This document shows positions 36,134 through 44,736 of a stretch of DNA of 64,000 bases, piece by piece. The stretch covers positions 1 to 64,000 of the forward strand of contig CAVZMO010000013.1 in the NCBI GenBank assembly GCA_963776195.1. The letters are read 5' to 3'. Numbering within the stretch: the stretch's first letter is position 1; each line of letters starts with the position of its first letter. Made by a program: the position numbers and the translations under genes. The DNA is from CAVZMO01 sp963776195 (lineage in GTDB: Bacteria > Nitrospirota > Thermodesulfovibrionia > Thermodesulfovibrionales > SM23-35). Below the pieces are notes generated by a model that saw only the letters and a program-made list of their open reading frames with translations, did not search any database and was not told where the DNA came from.

Positions 36134-37515
36134 GCGGTGTCAAGTCTTTTCTGTAAATTCTCGTCAGGGCTTTATTCTCAACGGTTCTCATGATTCCGAT
36201 TATGCCGCAACCCTCTGAATCTTTGATGCACGGATTCTTGTAAGAATTGCCTTTGCCTCTTTGGTCATGCCCACGCCTTTCCATTTCAGTTCGTTCAGTT
36301 GCCAGTAAACCATGGTGAGCGCACGCCCTTCATCTTTGAACCGTCCTATGGCTTTTACCCGTCGCTTCACCTCCTTGAATCCTCGTTCCGCAACATTCGT
36401 CGTCCGTATACGCTTCCAATGTGCGTATGGATACTTGTAATAGGTTAAACAGCTTTCTATATCGTCGGTGAGACACTCCACCGCTGATGGATATTTCATG
36501 CTCCACTTCTTTTTGAACATCTCCACTGCTTCCTTTGCATGTTCATAGGTCGAAGCGTAGAATACCTTCCGTACCGACTCCTTCACTTCTGCCCGGTCCT
36601 GCTTCAAGACTTTATCCAGCACGTTTTCGGTCCTGTGTTTGGTGCATCTCTGTTTGTCCGATTCAGGGAAGACTTCCTCAACCGCTTTGATGAGCCCCGG
36701 ACACCCGTCGATAACGGTAAGCATCGGCTCACTCAATCCCCTCTTTATCAGATCATCCAGAAATCCTTTCCAGGAACTATACGATTCACGGTTGCCCAGA
36801 GATACGCTAATAAGCTCCCGGCTGCCATCCTCCAGAAACCCCCACGCCACCAGCACCGTCTCTTTCTCTGTCGTGCCTGCCCTTACTCCCAACCGTACTC
36901 CGTCGAGGATCAAGTAAATTACTTTCAGTTCGGACAAATCCCGCTTCTTCCAGACATTGAACTCCTCTACGATTCTGCCGCTGATCCTCATGACATTCTG
37001 ATGGCTCAAGCCCTTCTTCCCTATGAGCTTGCCCACCGCCTTCTTTACCTTCCTCGTAGACAGGCCGTTCATGTATAAGAGGGGGATGATCTCCTGTATT
37101 TCATCCATCTGTGTTACACGGGGCGGCAGGATCATGGAATGAAACGGGCCACCGGCATTTCTCACTTGTGGCATCCTTATCCCGATGTCACCGCTGCCGA
37201 TCTTCACGGTCCTGGGTTTTGATCCACTCCGGCTTCCTTTAGCGCCGGCATTCCTTTCATAATAGTCTCTCTGAAGATACGCCGTCACTTCCTCCTCCAT
37301 GGCCGACTGCAACATCATCCTTGCTCCGATCCTCGTCAGCTCCATCAACGGCGGCAACGTCATAAATTCTTTCAAATTCTCCTCAATGACTTTTTTCGTC
37401 TTCTTTGATAAACTTCTTCTCATGGGTATAATTCTCCTTTCTCTCTTTGAGAGATTGTTTTGGCCATTGAGAATTATACCCTGATTCATATTTGCGGAAT
37501 TGATCTTACACTGTC
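36134..37515 (-). mobile_element. IS256-family insertion sequence inside the ISKra4-type transposase
   Basis: 1,382 bp flanked by the 9-bp duplication AAGTGGATG (36125-36133, 37516-37524). IS256 elements make 8-9 bp duplications. Ends are imperfectly inverted (GCGGTGTCAAGTC and ACAGTGTAAGATC). One intact transposase on the reverse strand. The perfect duplication implies a recent insertion. Confidence 0.92.
36200..37423 (-). CDS. IS256/Mutator-type transposase, intact
   Basis: 407 residues from ATG 37423, where AAGGAG lies just upstream; a longer frame has no ribosome site. DDE residues appear in YLILDGVRLG, VIDGCPGLIKA (with the following CTKHRTENVLDKV box) and the C-terminal TTNVAERGFKEVKRR. 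N-terminal region with GAKGSRSGSKPRTVKI is the usual zinc/DNA-binding part. It moves the host IS by copy-out of a circular form. Confidence 0.95.
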   Translation of the reverse strand: MRRSLSKKTKKVIEENLKEFMTLPPLMELTRIGARMMLQSAMEEEVTAYLQRDYYERNAGAKGSRSGSKPRTVKIGSGDIGIRMPQVRNAGGPFHSMILPPRVTQMDEIQEIIPLLYMNGLSTRKVKKAVGKLIGKKGLSHQNVMRISGRIVEEFNVWKKRDLSELKVIYLILDGVRLGVRAGTTEKETVLVAWGFLEDGSRELISVSLGNRESYSSWKGFLDDLIKRGLSEPMLTVIDGCPGLIKAVEEVFPESDKQRCTKHRTENVLDKVLKQDRAEVKESVRKVFYASTYEHAKEAVEMFKKKWSMKYPSAVECLTDDIESCLTYYKYPYAHWKRIRTTNVAERGFKEVKRRVKAIGRFKDEGRALTMVYWQLNELKWKGVGMTKEAKAILTRIRASKIQRVAA

Positions 37516-38721
37516 AAGTGGATGTAACCCGTGCTTATTATTATGACCGTCGCTGTGGCAGCGGCATGTGTCCGAAAGACAAGGATCTGGATATAGAATG
37601 TACGTCCTTCAGTCCCGGAGTCAGAAGAATAATGGCCAGAGTCGGCACATATCGGGCCTTTAGTCTTGGACATGAGGATATAAAGGAAATGGCAGGCCTC
37701 GATATTACCGCCAAAGAAATAGAAAGAGCATGTAATAAGCTTGGCCATCAGGCAGAAGAGTTTTTTGACAGGCAGGCCTCAGCCGCAATGTCAGAGAAGA
37801 TTATGCCGATAAAATCCGTTCCGAAGATGTACATTTGCATGGATGGCACAGGGGTTCCGATGGTCAAGAAAGAGCTTGTTAACAGCAAGGGGAAAGCCGA
37901 AGATGGTCAGGCCAAGACCCGTGAGGTAAAATTGGGCTGTGTGTTCACCCAGACCGGACTTGATGAAAAGGGGCGTCCTGTCAGGGATGAAGGATCAACG
38001 AGTTATGTGGGGGCAATCAAGACATCAGAGGATTTTGGGAGACGAATATATGCGGAAGCAAAACGGCGGGGAGTAGACAGGGCGAAAGAGGTTGCAGTAT
38101 TAGGCGATGGGGCTTCATGGATATGGAATATTGCAGATGAGGCTTTCCCCGGCGCGGTTCAGATTATTGATCTTTACCATGCAAGGGAACATTACTGGAA
38201 AGCGGGGAGAGCTGTACTTGATCATGATAAAAAGAAACTGCATAAATGGGCTGACAGACGGCGCAAAGAGCTGGATAATGGTCAAGTTGAGAAGGTTATC
38301 GAAGCAATTAAACAACTGTCGCCATCTTCAGAATGTTACAGGGAGATATCTGAAAAGACCGTCAATTATTTTGAGAAGAACAAAGAACGAATGAGATATA
38401 ACGTCTTCAGGAGGAAGGGATTCTTTGTCGGCTCAGGTGTATTAGAGGCTGGTTGCCGCTCGGTTATCGGTCAAAGACTAAAACAATCCGGTATGCACTG
38501 GTCTGTCGAGGGCGCCAATAATATTATTTCCCTACGATGTTGTTTCTTCAGCAATCGATGGGAGGATTTTTGGGAATACCGTGCGGCTTGAATTACTTAC
38601 TCATAAATTTGTCGCGCACCCCAACTTATACAACGAATTTACAAATATAATTTCATGTGATAGGATACTTCCCAAGCTTAGTAAGATCACAATAATTTTT
38701 CACCTTGGAAGTACGTGAATA

Positions 38722-39642
38722 ATGATATTAGGCAAAAGGTTTCTCAACCTCATATGTATCATAATCATTGCGGCCACTTTTTTTTCGTTGATTAACTGTG
38801 GTGGTGGCCATAACGAGAGTACTCCATCGAACGGGGTGATGACATGGACGGCAAGAACCTCAGGAACTTCTAATGTGCTTGCTGGAGTGACCTATGGCAA
38901 TGGAACCTTTGTTGCTGTGGGTGATGCAGGTACCATCCTCACATCACGGAACGGGGCTACATGGACAGCAAGAACCTCAGGAACTTCTAATTATCTTAGG
39001 GCAGTGACCTATGGCAATGGAACCTTTGTTGCTGTGGGTGCTTCTGCTATCCTCACATCACCGGATGGGGTTACGTGGACAAACAGAACCTCAGGAATTT
39101 ATAATTATCTGTCTGCAGTAACCTATGGCAATGGAACCTTTGTTGCTGTGGGTGCTTATGCCATCCTCACATCACCGGACGGGGCGACATGGACGGCAAG
39201 AACCTCAGGAACTTCTAATGTGCTTGCTGGAGTGACCTATGGCAATGGAACCTTTGTTGCTGTGGGTGCTTCTGCTATCCTCACATCACCGGATGGGGTT
39301 ACGTGGACAAACAGAACCTCAGGAATTTCTAATTATCTTAATGCAGTAACCTATCGCAATGGCACTTTTGTTGCTGTGGGTAGCGCTGGCAACATCCTCA
39401 CATCACCGGATGGGGTTACGTGGACAAACAGAACCTCAGGAATTTCTAATTATCTGTCTGCAGTAACCTATGGCAATGGAACCTTTGTTGCTGTGAGTAG
39501 CGCTGGCAACATCCTCACATCACCGGATGGGGTTACGTGGACAAACAGAACCCCAGCCTTTTCTTATTTTAATGCAGTAACCTATGGCAATGGAACCTTT
39601 GTTGTTGTGTGTGATACAGGCGCAATTCTTCAGTCAGAATAG
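38722..39642 (+). CDS. Lipoprotein made of ~40-residue beta-propeller-like repeats
   Basis: 306 residues. Lipoprotein signal ending in SLINC. The rest consists of seven or so near-identical units following the pattern TWTARTSGTSNVLAGVTYGN then GTFVAVGASAILTSPDG. This resembles BNR/sialidase-type or YCF48-like propeller blades, so the protein may fold as one propeller on the cell surface. The DNA units (about 120 bp) are almost identical. The ligand is unknown. Confidence 0.75.
   Translation: MILGKRFLNLICIIIIAATFFSLINCGGGHNESTPSNGVMTWTARTSGTSNVLAGVTYGNGTFVAVGDAGTILTSRNGATWTARTSGTSNYLRAVTYGNGTFVAVGASAILTSPDGVTWTNRTSGIYNYLSAVTYGNGTFVAVGAYAILTSPDGATWTARTSGTSNVLAGVTYGNGTFVAVGASAILTSPDGVTWTNRTSGISNYLNAVTYRNGTFVAVGSAGNILTSPDGVTWTNRTSGISNYLSAVTYGNGTFVAVSSAGNILTSPDGVTWTNRTPAFSYFNAVTYGNGTFVVVCDTGAILQSE
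38835..39620 (+). repeat. Tandem ~120-bp coding repeats
   Basis: Blocks such as CTATGGCAATGGAACCTTTG recur every 117-126 bp about seven times. Two block types alternate (ACGGCAAGAACCTCAGG and ACAAACAGAACCTCAGG), indicating recent duplication of multi-unit segments. Confidence 0.93.
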
Positions 39643-39843
39643 GTTATGTAATTGTGCACATTAAGTTTTCAAAATAAATACCAAGAGAAAGTCTCATCTT
39701 TGAAAAAACGCCCTTTCATGATTTGACTACTGTTTATACTCAGCACAACTATATCAGGTTTAAAAGTGGCGTGTTACAGGAAGATAGAGATGAATAAAGT
39801 CAGTCTAAAGATAAAGAATTCGAGTTCAAAGTAAACATTGTCC

Positions 39844-40065
39844 TCATTCTTTTTTATCTTTGAGTGCAAAATAAATTATTGCGGTAACGGCTGCAACAAG
39901 CCCTTCTCTCATTAAGATATCAGAAGGTAGTATTCTTCCACTTTCGTTAGAGCGTTCTACCTTAACATATCCTCCTTGATAAGGCACGTAAATTGGTGCT
40001 GAGAAAAAGACTACAATCATAAGCAAAGCTCCAACGATAAGTACTATTTTTTGCTTTTTGTTCAT
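39844..40065 (-). CDS. Small membrane protein (73 aa), unknown
   Basis: From ATG 40065: MNKKQKIVLIVGALLMIVVF, a first membrane helix, a periplasmic or external loop with PYQGGYVKVE, and a second helix (LVAAVTAIIYFAL). No family recognised. The longer frame from 40083 adds six unsupported residues. Confidence 0.5.
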   Translation of the reverse strand: MNKKQKIVLIVGALLMIVVFFSAPIYVPYQGGYVKVERSNESGRILPSDILMREGLVAAVTAIIYFALKDKKE

Positions 40066-40096
40066 ATCATGTTCTCTTAACATTTTCCCACTAAAG

Positions 40097-40315
40097 TTAG
40101 TCTGCTCTATTTTTTGCTAAAGCGCTCTGTGACGGCCGATCTTCAGTGTGCTCTGGCGGAGCGACTCGCGCGGCATCAAGCGAACGCTTCTTCGCAGCGC
40201 TGCCAAGCACATCGACCACGATATAAGCCATCGCTGCAACAGAGGCCAAAATCCAGCCGGCCCACCCTAACCGCATTTTCTTTTTCAAACCCACATAGAA
40301 ACCCGTGCCCAGCAA
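40097..40315 (-). CDS. Small membrane protein remnant (72 aa)
   Basis: One membrane helix (LGWAGWILASVAAMAYIVVD) and a charged tail. The only start is a TTG at 40315, and the frame is open upstream into the end of the IS1634-type element (FRKCKTAFKSL). Its natural 5' end may therefore have been replaced by the IS. Function unknown. Confidence 0.35.
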   Translation of the reverse strand: MLGTGFYVGLKKKMRLGWAGWILASVAAMAYIVVDVLGSAAKKRSLDAARVAPPEHTEDRPSQSALAKNRAD

Positions 40316-40350
40316 TGATTTGAAGGCAGTTTTGCATTTCCGGAATATGG

Positions 40351-41983
40351 CTACAGCGTTACCTTCAGCAGATCCAGTATTCTCTTTTGCTCTTCATCGG
40401 GAGTGCTGACAACCCTGCAGTTGGTATCTTCTACGGTCACAATTTCCCTGCGCACACTCTTCAATCTCTCACTTACATTTTCGAAGGTCCATCTGCGGTA
40501 TTTGTTTTTGCCGTCTGATTGAAATAAAGGTTTCAGCCTTTGATTCATATGCCACTGGATATAATAGGCAAGCATGCAGAGAAAGACGTGGCAGCGGATC
40601 CGATCATCTGTCTTGTGGTAAACAGGACGAATTTCAAGCTGCACGGTCTTAAGATTTCTAAAGGCCTGTTCCACCAGCGCAAGCTTCTTGTAAGAGGCAA
40701 CGATCTCCTGCTTGTCCATAAGCTCCGCAGAAACATCCGTATTAATTATATAACAGCCATCCAGAAGCTGCTCCGCATATACCTTGTCCTCTTTAAAGCT
40801 CCACAGCAGGCACCCCTCTTTTACTTCCCACTGCACAAACTTCTCCATCTTTGTTTTGGCGAACACCTTGCCGACTCTTTTGCCTATGGCCTCAGGCGTC
40901 CCCTTCCGTTTGGATTGCGATATCTTCTCCAAGGCCGTGCGCGTAGCGTCCAGCAAGGCCTTGCGGGTCCTGGTCTCTCTTTTCGGCACTCTTAGGATTC
41001 CGGCATAAACAATACCGCTGCCCTGTATTGTCAGGGTCAATCACCTCCACTATATGCTTTTCGTCAAACATATCCACCTGTATAAGCTTGCGGTTCAGCA
41101 GTTCCACTATCTGACGATGCGTCAAGGCCGATATCGTACTGAGGCCTTCTACATCCTTTACCTTCTCGTAATTTGCCCGTGTCACCATCCCCCTGTCGCC
41201 TACAAAAATAATCTCCTGTATCCCATAGGTCTTTTGTAGTTCGGCTATCTTGTTTACCACGGTTGCGGCATCCTGTGTGTTGCCGGGGAAAACCTCCAGT
41301 GCCACAGGACAGCCTTCAGAACTGCACAGAAGCCCTATGACCATCTGCTCATGTCCGCGTTTGCCGTCACGATTATATCCAAACGCTACAATATCGCTGT
41401 CCTCGTATTGCCCTTCAAAATAACTGCTCGTTATATCATAGAGAACCAGAGCCCCATTGCGAAGATGTCGCCTTGCCAAGGTATCTTGTATCGCCCTCTG
41501 TCTCTGCAATAGCTTGTCCATAGCCTCATAGCAATGATTGTCCACATCAACCTCGCCCTGTACTCCGCACAGCTCCCATAATGCCGTGTCCTTCCACCGG
41601 TGAGACAGGGATAACTTGCTGCCGGAATATATCAGACGGCCCACAATCATCGCCAGACAGTCCTTGACCCACTGCTCTGTCGGCTTTGAATAAATAGCCT
41701 TATCTAATTGCAGTTCCTTTGCTAACTGCAATGCGGCATATGATGCCCCGTATTCCTTTGATTCAGTGATCTTATGGGCGCCCTGAGAACTCTTTATTAT
41801 TGCATCGCCTCTAAAGGCAGCCTGTAACAGCTTCAACTCTTCATAGCTTTTGTCTTTTATCCTGCCGTGTGTTGTGTGTTTGATCTTGTCGCCTTCGCGG
41901 AACGTGGTGCGGATGAGGCCGGAGTACGTTTGACCATATTTCTGGATCTCCAGGTGCATGCGGGGCGTCCTTTTTGCTCTCAT
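40351..41983 (-). pseudogene. IS1634/IS4-type transposase, one frameshift
   Basis: Two overlapping frames form one ~545-residue DDE transposase. The N-terminal frame from ATG 41983 includes LVLYDITSSYFEG, YNRDGKRGHEQMVIGL and IIFVGDRGM. Near 41000 the sequence GAAAAGAGAG has one A too many; deleting it joins ESAERE-like sequence to TRTRKALLDATRTALEKI. The C-terminal frame has the YKKLALVEQAFRNLKT box with the catalytic glutamate. Terminal repeats were not resolved. Confidence 0.88.
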
Positions 41984-42066
41984 GGCTACTATTATACACA
42001 TTACATCATATCATGTCAAGCTATATAACTGTATTTACTGGCTACATTAGAAATGTTAAATCACCC

Positions 42067-42255
42067 CTAAACCCTTTTCTGTTCTACATTTGCAAGTGAT
42101 TTGCTAAAAGAAGATGCGCCTAACCACTCCGGGTACGAAGGCGAATCTTCGGTCACCAGAACTGTGGGTGAAAACCAACGCTCAAAAAAGCCCAACAGGA
42201 TTCCGATGACACTTGCCGTTGCAGCCGCGATCTTAAGTGTGCTGGTCAGCTTCAT
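42067..42255 (-). CDS. Short membrane-peptide ORF (62 aa), unknown
   Basis: MKLTSTLKIAAATASVIGIL forms one membrane helix followed by a soluble tail (TVLVTEDSPSYPEWLGASSF). A GGGTGA lies upstream. No family. Possibly a truncated toxin or phage gene near the island end. Confidence 0.35.
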   Translation of the reverse strand: MKLTSTLKIAAATASVIGILLGFFERWFSPTVLVTEDSPSYPEWLGASSFSKSLANVEQKRV

Positions 42256-42717
42256 TCACAGGTCACCCCGTATTCGATGCGCTTGCCGAAACCAGCCGTA
42301 TGTCTGAATGGAATTGCCATATTTTTACGCCGAACAAGTAATTATATAGTTCCTGCTCATCTCCGCAAAGTCTATCATAGTCATTCAGGATTTTAACAGA
42401 TTTCGTATTTTTTCTAGCTGGATATCATGCCTTTTTAGGATGATAGCCAGAAACTCGATAACTACACTTTATTAAGTTACGCCGCTTCATCAGGGTTACA
42501 AAAAGAAACCACGGTCTGAGAGCTGTCTGACAGCGTGTTGACTTCAGGAAGGAGCGAACATTTTCACTGTAGTAAAATTGTAGCAGAATATAACCCAATT
42601 TTACATAATACACCCAAAAAAAGCAAACAATAGAAATAACCTTTTCTATTTTAAAATCAACCAATTAAGTCTAAATCCAGACCAGAGGCCGATTCTTTAA
42701 AAAACGCCCTGGAGCAG
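42256..42717. other. Right end of the island, no gene
   Basis: 460 bp holding the TGTAG pair (42568/42579) about 130 bp before the attachment repeat. The reverse-strand frame here has no support. Confidence 0.45.
42568..42585. repeat. TGTAG pair near the right island end
   Basis: Same 18-mer as 29929-29946 (TGTAGTAAAATTGTAGCA), same orientation. Confidence 0.6.
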
Positions 42718-42758
42718 TCCTAAGTCCAGCGCGCCTGCCAGTTCCGCCACTCTCGCAT
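42718..42758. repeat. Right attachment repeat of the tRNA-Leu island (attR)
   Basis: 41 bp equal to 29836-29876 except one base (C for T at 42734). It contains only the 5' half of the tRNA, so it is not a tRNA gene. Confidence 0.9.
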
Positions 42759-42834
42759 GTGAATAATATTAAAGGTTTTTCAGGCTTTTTGTCCAACCTT
42801 CGGGACATACGACATATCCTGCTTGTGAAGTCAT

Positions 42835-43032
42835 GTGCTTGCCTCTGGTACGCCGGGGCAATCTTTGCTCAAACGATCACCGTCAAAAACACCGATTAAG
42901 AATCTCTATCTCACAGGTGCAAAGACCTTTCCCGGTCCGGGCATGTTTGGAGCAATACAAAGCGGATTGTTCACGGCGGATCGTATTCTCAATAAGAAAT
43001 TGACCAACGGGAAAAATATTTTAAATAGGTGA
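42835..43032 (+). pseudogene. C-terminal fragment of a phytoene-desaturase-like FAD oxidoreductase
   Basis: The end reads TPIKNLYLTGAKTFPGPGMF then GAIQSGLFTADRIL, the C-terminal FAD-binding signature of the CrtI/amine-oxidase-like family. The ~400 N-terminal residues are missing; upstream is the island junction. The gene was probably truncated by the island or an earlier deletion. Confidence 0.8.
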
Positions 43033-43088
43033 TACATTCCCGTCTCGGACAGCGCTACTCACGGTGTCACTCCTGCAATAGATCTTGA

Positions 43089-43286
43089 CTAATCTTCTTT
43101 TTCGGGCGTTCCCTCTTTCTTAGAGCTATCTTTTTTAGGCGCTTCTATTTCGTCGGTGTCAGATATACCCTTCTTGAAATTCCTGATTGCCTGTCCTATG
43201 CCGCTTCCGAGTTGGGGAAGCTTCGTAGCACCGAATAAGACAACTACTATTATCCCGATGAGAATTAAATCCTGAGTTCCAAACAT
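43089..43286 (-). CDS. tatA: Sec-independent translocase subunit TatA
   Basis: 65 residues: one membrane helix (LILIGIIVVVLFGATKLP) followed by the amphipathic helix GSGIGQAIRNFKKGI and an acidic/lysine tail. The FGxxKLP hinge is intact. It forms the pore of the Tat pathway for folded proteins. The ATG follows AGAGGAGG. No tatC is adjacent. Confidence 0.93.
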   Translation of the reverse strand: MFGTQDLILIGIIVVVLFGATKLPQLGSGIGQAIRNFKKGISDTDEIEAPKKDSSKKEGTPEKED

Positions 43287-43668
43287 GTTATTCTTACCTC
43301 CTCTTTTCTTATATTTTTATTATAAATTATTAAGAAATATTATGCTTCTTAAATTCTCAAGCCGGAAATGCTTTTATCTTTACTCACAGATGCGGTGATA
43401 AGCTGTTTTGTTAAGTTTACATGTTAGCGGTCAGGGGTTTTGAACCTTTAGGATATAATTTTACCCTGGTATGCCTCAAATTCATAAGACGAGAAAAGGA
43501 TATTCGCTGATTTCTTATTGACAGGGACAAATATAAGTTCTTATAGTAACAAAAGTCGCCGGGAATCGTTGCCGCACTCTCTCGGACCGTTCGCTTTGTT
43601 TGTAACTGCAGTTGAGTGATTATTATCGAGTGTGCCTTTAAAAAGCAGTCTAAACAGAAGAGGAAGAT
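43287..43668. other. Divergent intergenic region tatA/hydrogenase
   Basis: 380 bp that must hold promoters for tatA (left) and the hydrogenase operon (right). No clear -35/-10 pair, RNA or repeat stands out. Confidence 0.4.
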
Positions 43669-44736
43669 ATGGATGACATGCAATATGTGATACTGCGCAA
43701 GAAAGGATTTAATGATTTCATCTCAAGACTTTCGAAGATGCAGAAGCTGGTAGCGCCGGTACCGAAAGGTTTCAATAACTTTGCCTTTGAAGAAGTGACA
43801 TCGGGCAATGAAATCGCGCTCCGGTATATTCCCACCATCTTGCCGCTCAAGAAATTCTTTATGCCCCAGCGCGAAACCCTTCTTGAATTTAAGGACCCCA
43901 GGGGCGCAAATGCCGAGGCGGTTGTCGAGTATGAACCGATGACGATCTTCGGGGCACATACCTGTGATCTTGCCGGAATACAGTGTTTGAATATGGTCTG
44001 CTCCGAACGTCCCAAAGATTATAATTATCTGCTGCGTAAAAATAAAATAACGCTGATCGGGCTTGAATGCAATGACTATTGTGATGAATATGCGAGTTGT
44101 CATCTCGTGAATGCAAGTTTCCCCAGTGGAGGGTATGACCTTTTCTTTACAGATCTGGGGGACTACTTCATCGTCCACGTGAACACGCAGACAGGGGATG
44201 AAATTATCGATGCAACAGGACCATTTGAAAAGGCCGACGCATCCCATATGAATGAAATCAAAGGATTGCGGGACAATAAAAGGAAGATATTCAGCAACGA
44301 AGTCCCGATAGAGAGCTGGCGCATCCCTGAGTTATTCGACAGGTCATTCAGAGCGAGCGTATGGAAAGACCTTAATGAACGATGCCTGGCGTGCGGGAAT
44401 TGCACAAATGTATGTCCGACTTGCTACTGTTTCGATATAAGAGATGAGCTCGACCTGGACTTGAAAGGAGGCATTCGGTACCGTGTTTGGGATTCCTGCC
44501 AGCTCGAACCGTTCGCGCGGGTGGCTGGAGGCATTAACTTCAGGAAGGAGCGCTCCGCACGGCAACGACACCGGTATTACCGCAAGTTCAGGTATCCCAT
44601 GGATAGATTTTCGCGGTTTTTCTGCACAGGCTGCGGCAGGTGCACCCGCACGTGCATGGCCCTCATAAGTCTAAAAGAGACCCTGAATGAACTGATAAAG
44701 GAGAGTGAAGACCGAGTATGGAAAAAGTGGCTTTAA
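43669..44736 (+). CDS. hydB: Iron-sulfur subunit of group 3b-type [NiFe] hydrogenase
   Basis: 355 residues. The C-terminal part carries two ferredoxin-like clusters: CLACGNCTNVCPTCYC and CTGCGRCTRTC, plus DSCQLEPFARVAGG. N-terminal motif GAHTCDLAGIQ is usual in the HydB family. It relays electrons between the hydrogenase small subunit and the flavin subunit. The start ATG follows GAGGAAG. First gene of hydB-G-D-A; overlaps the next by 19 bp. Confidence 0.92.
   Translation: MDDMQYVILRKKGFNDFISRLSKMQKLVAPVPKGFNNFAFEEVTSGNEIALRYIPTILPLKKFFMPQRETLLEFKDPRGANAEAVVEYEPMTIFGAHTCDLAGIQCLNMVCSERPKDYNYLLRKNKITLIGLECNDYCDEYASCHLVNASFPSGGYDLFFTDLGDYFIVHVNTQTGDEIIDATGPFEKADASHMNEIKGLRDNKRKIFSNEVPIESWRIPELFDRSFRASVWKDLNERCLACGNCTNVCPTCYCFDIRDELDLDLKGGIRYRVWDSCQLEPFARVAGGINFRKERSARQRHRYYRKFRYPMDRFSRFFCTGCGRCTRTCMALISLKETLNELIKESEDRVWKKWL

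Larger units (their letters stand above)
35902..38591 (+). pseudogene. ISKra4-family transposase, interrupted by IS256-type insertion
   Basis: The first 77 codons (35902-36133) end in VLGKVD. The rest resumes at 37525 (VTRAYYYDRRCG). Removing the insertion and one 9-bp duplicate gives VLGKVDVTRAYYYD in one frame. The catalytic part shows MDGTGVPM, VAVLGDGASWIWNIAD with DLYHAREH, and the C-terminal GSGVLEAGCRSVIGQRLKQ. Without the insertion the gene would be full length and intact. Confidence 0.92.
35393..38622 (+). mobile_element. ISKra4-family insertion sequence, split by an IS256-type element
   Basis: Flanked by 8-bp target duplications AACTTATA (35385-35392 and 38623-38630). The ends are imperfect inverted repeats (GGGTCTGCGTCAAAAAT on the left; GGGGTGCGCGACAAATTT read inward on the right). 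It carries a DUF6788-type small gene and the transposase. The IS256-type element at 36134-37515 cuts the transposase. Confidence 0.88.
35190..38718 (+). pseudogene. ORF of ~96 aa interrupted by the ISKra4-type element
   Basis: The frame from ATG 35190 reaches the IS target site at 35385-35392. With the IS and one copy of AACTTATA removed, it runs on without a stop from 38631 to 38718 (YNEFTNIISCDRILPKL). The continuity supports a pre-existing frame, although it is short. The product (MFYTAYPTMFQNC at its start, Lys/Arg-rich middle) is not recognised, and the nearby intron may have removed its upstream part. Confidence 0.4.
29836..42758. mobile_element. 12.9-kb genomic island in tRNA-Leu(UAG)
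   Basis: Bounded by the 41-bp repeats. Just inside the left end lie a tyrosine integrase and an excisionase-like gene, both frame-broken. TGTAG pairs at 29929/29940 and 42568/42579 stand near both ends in the same orientation. Cargo: three small DNA-binding or zinc proteins, a group II intron, a nested IS pair, a repeat lipoprotein, small membrane proteins and an IS1634-type transposase. With a broken integrase the island is probably fixed unless helped in trans. Confidence 0.85.

Noticed and set aside
42718..42758. Possible second tRNA-Leu
   Set aside because: Only the 5' half is present; it is the attachment repeat of the island.
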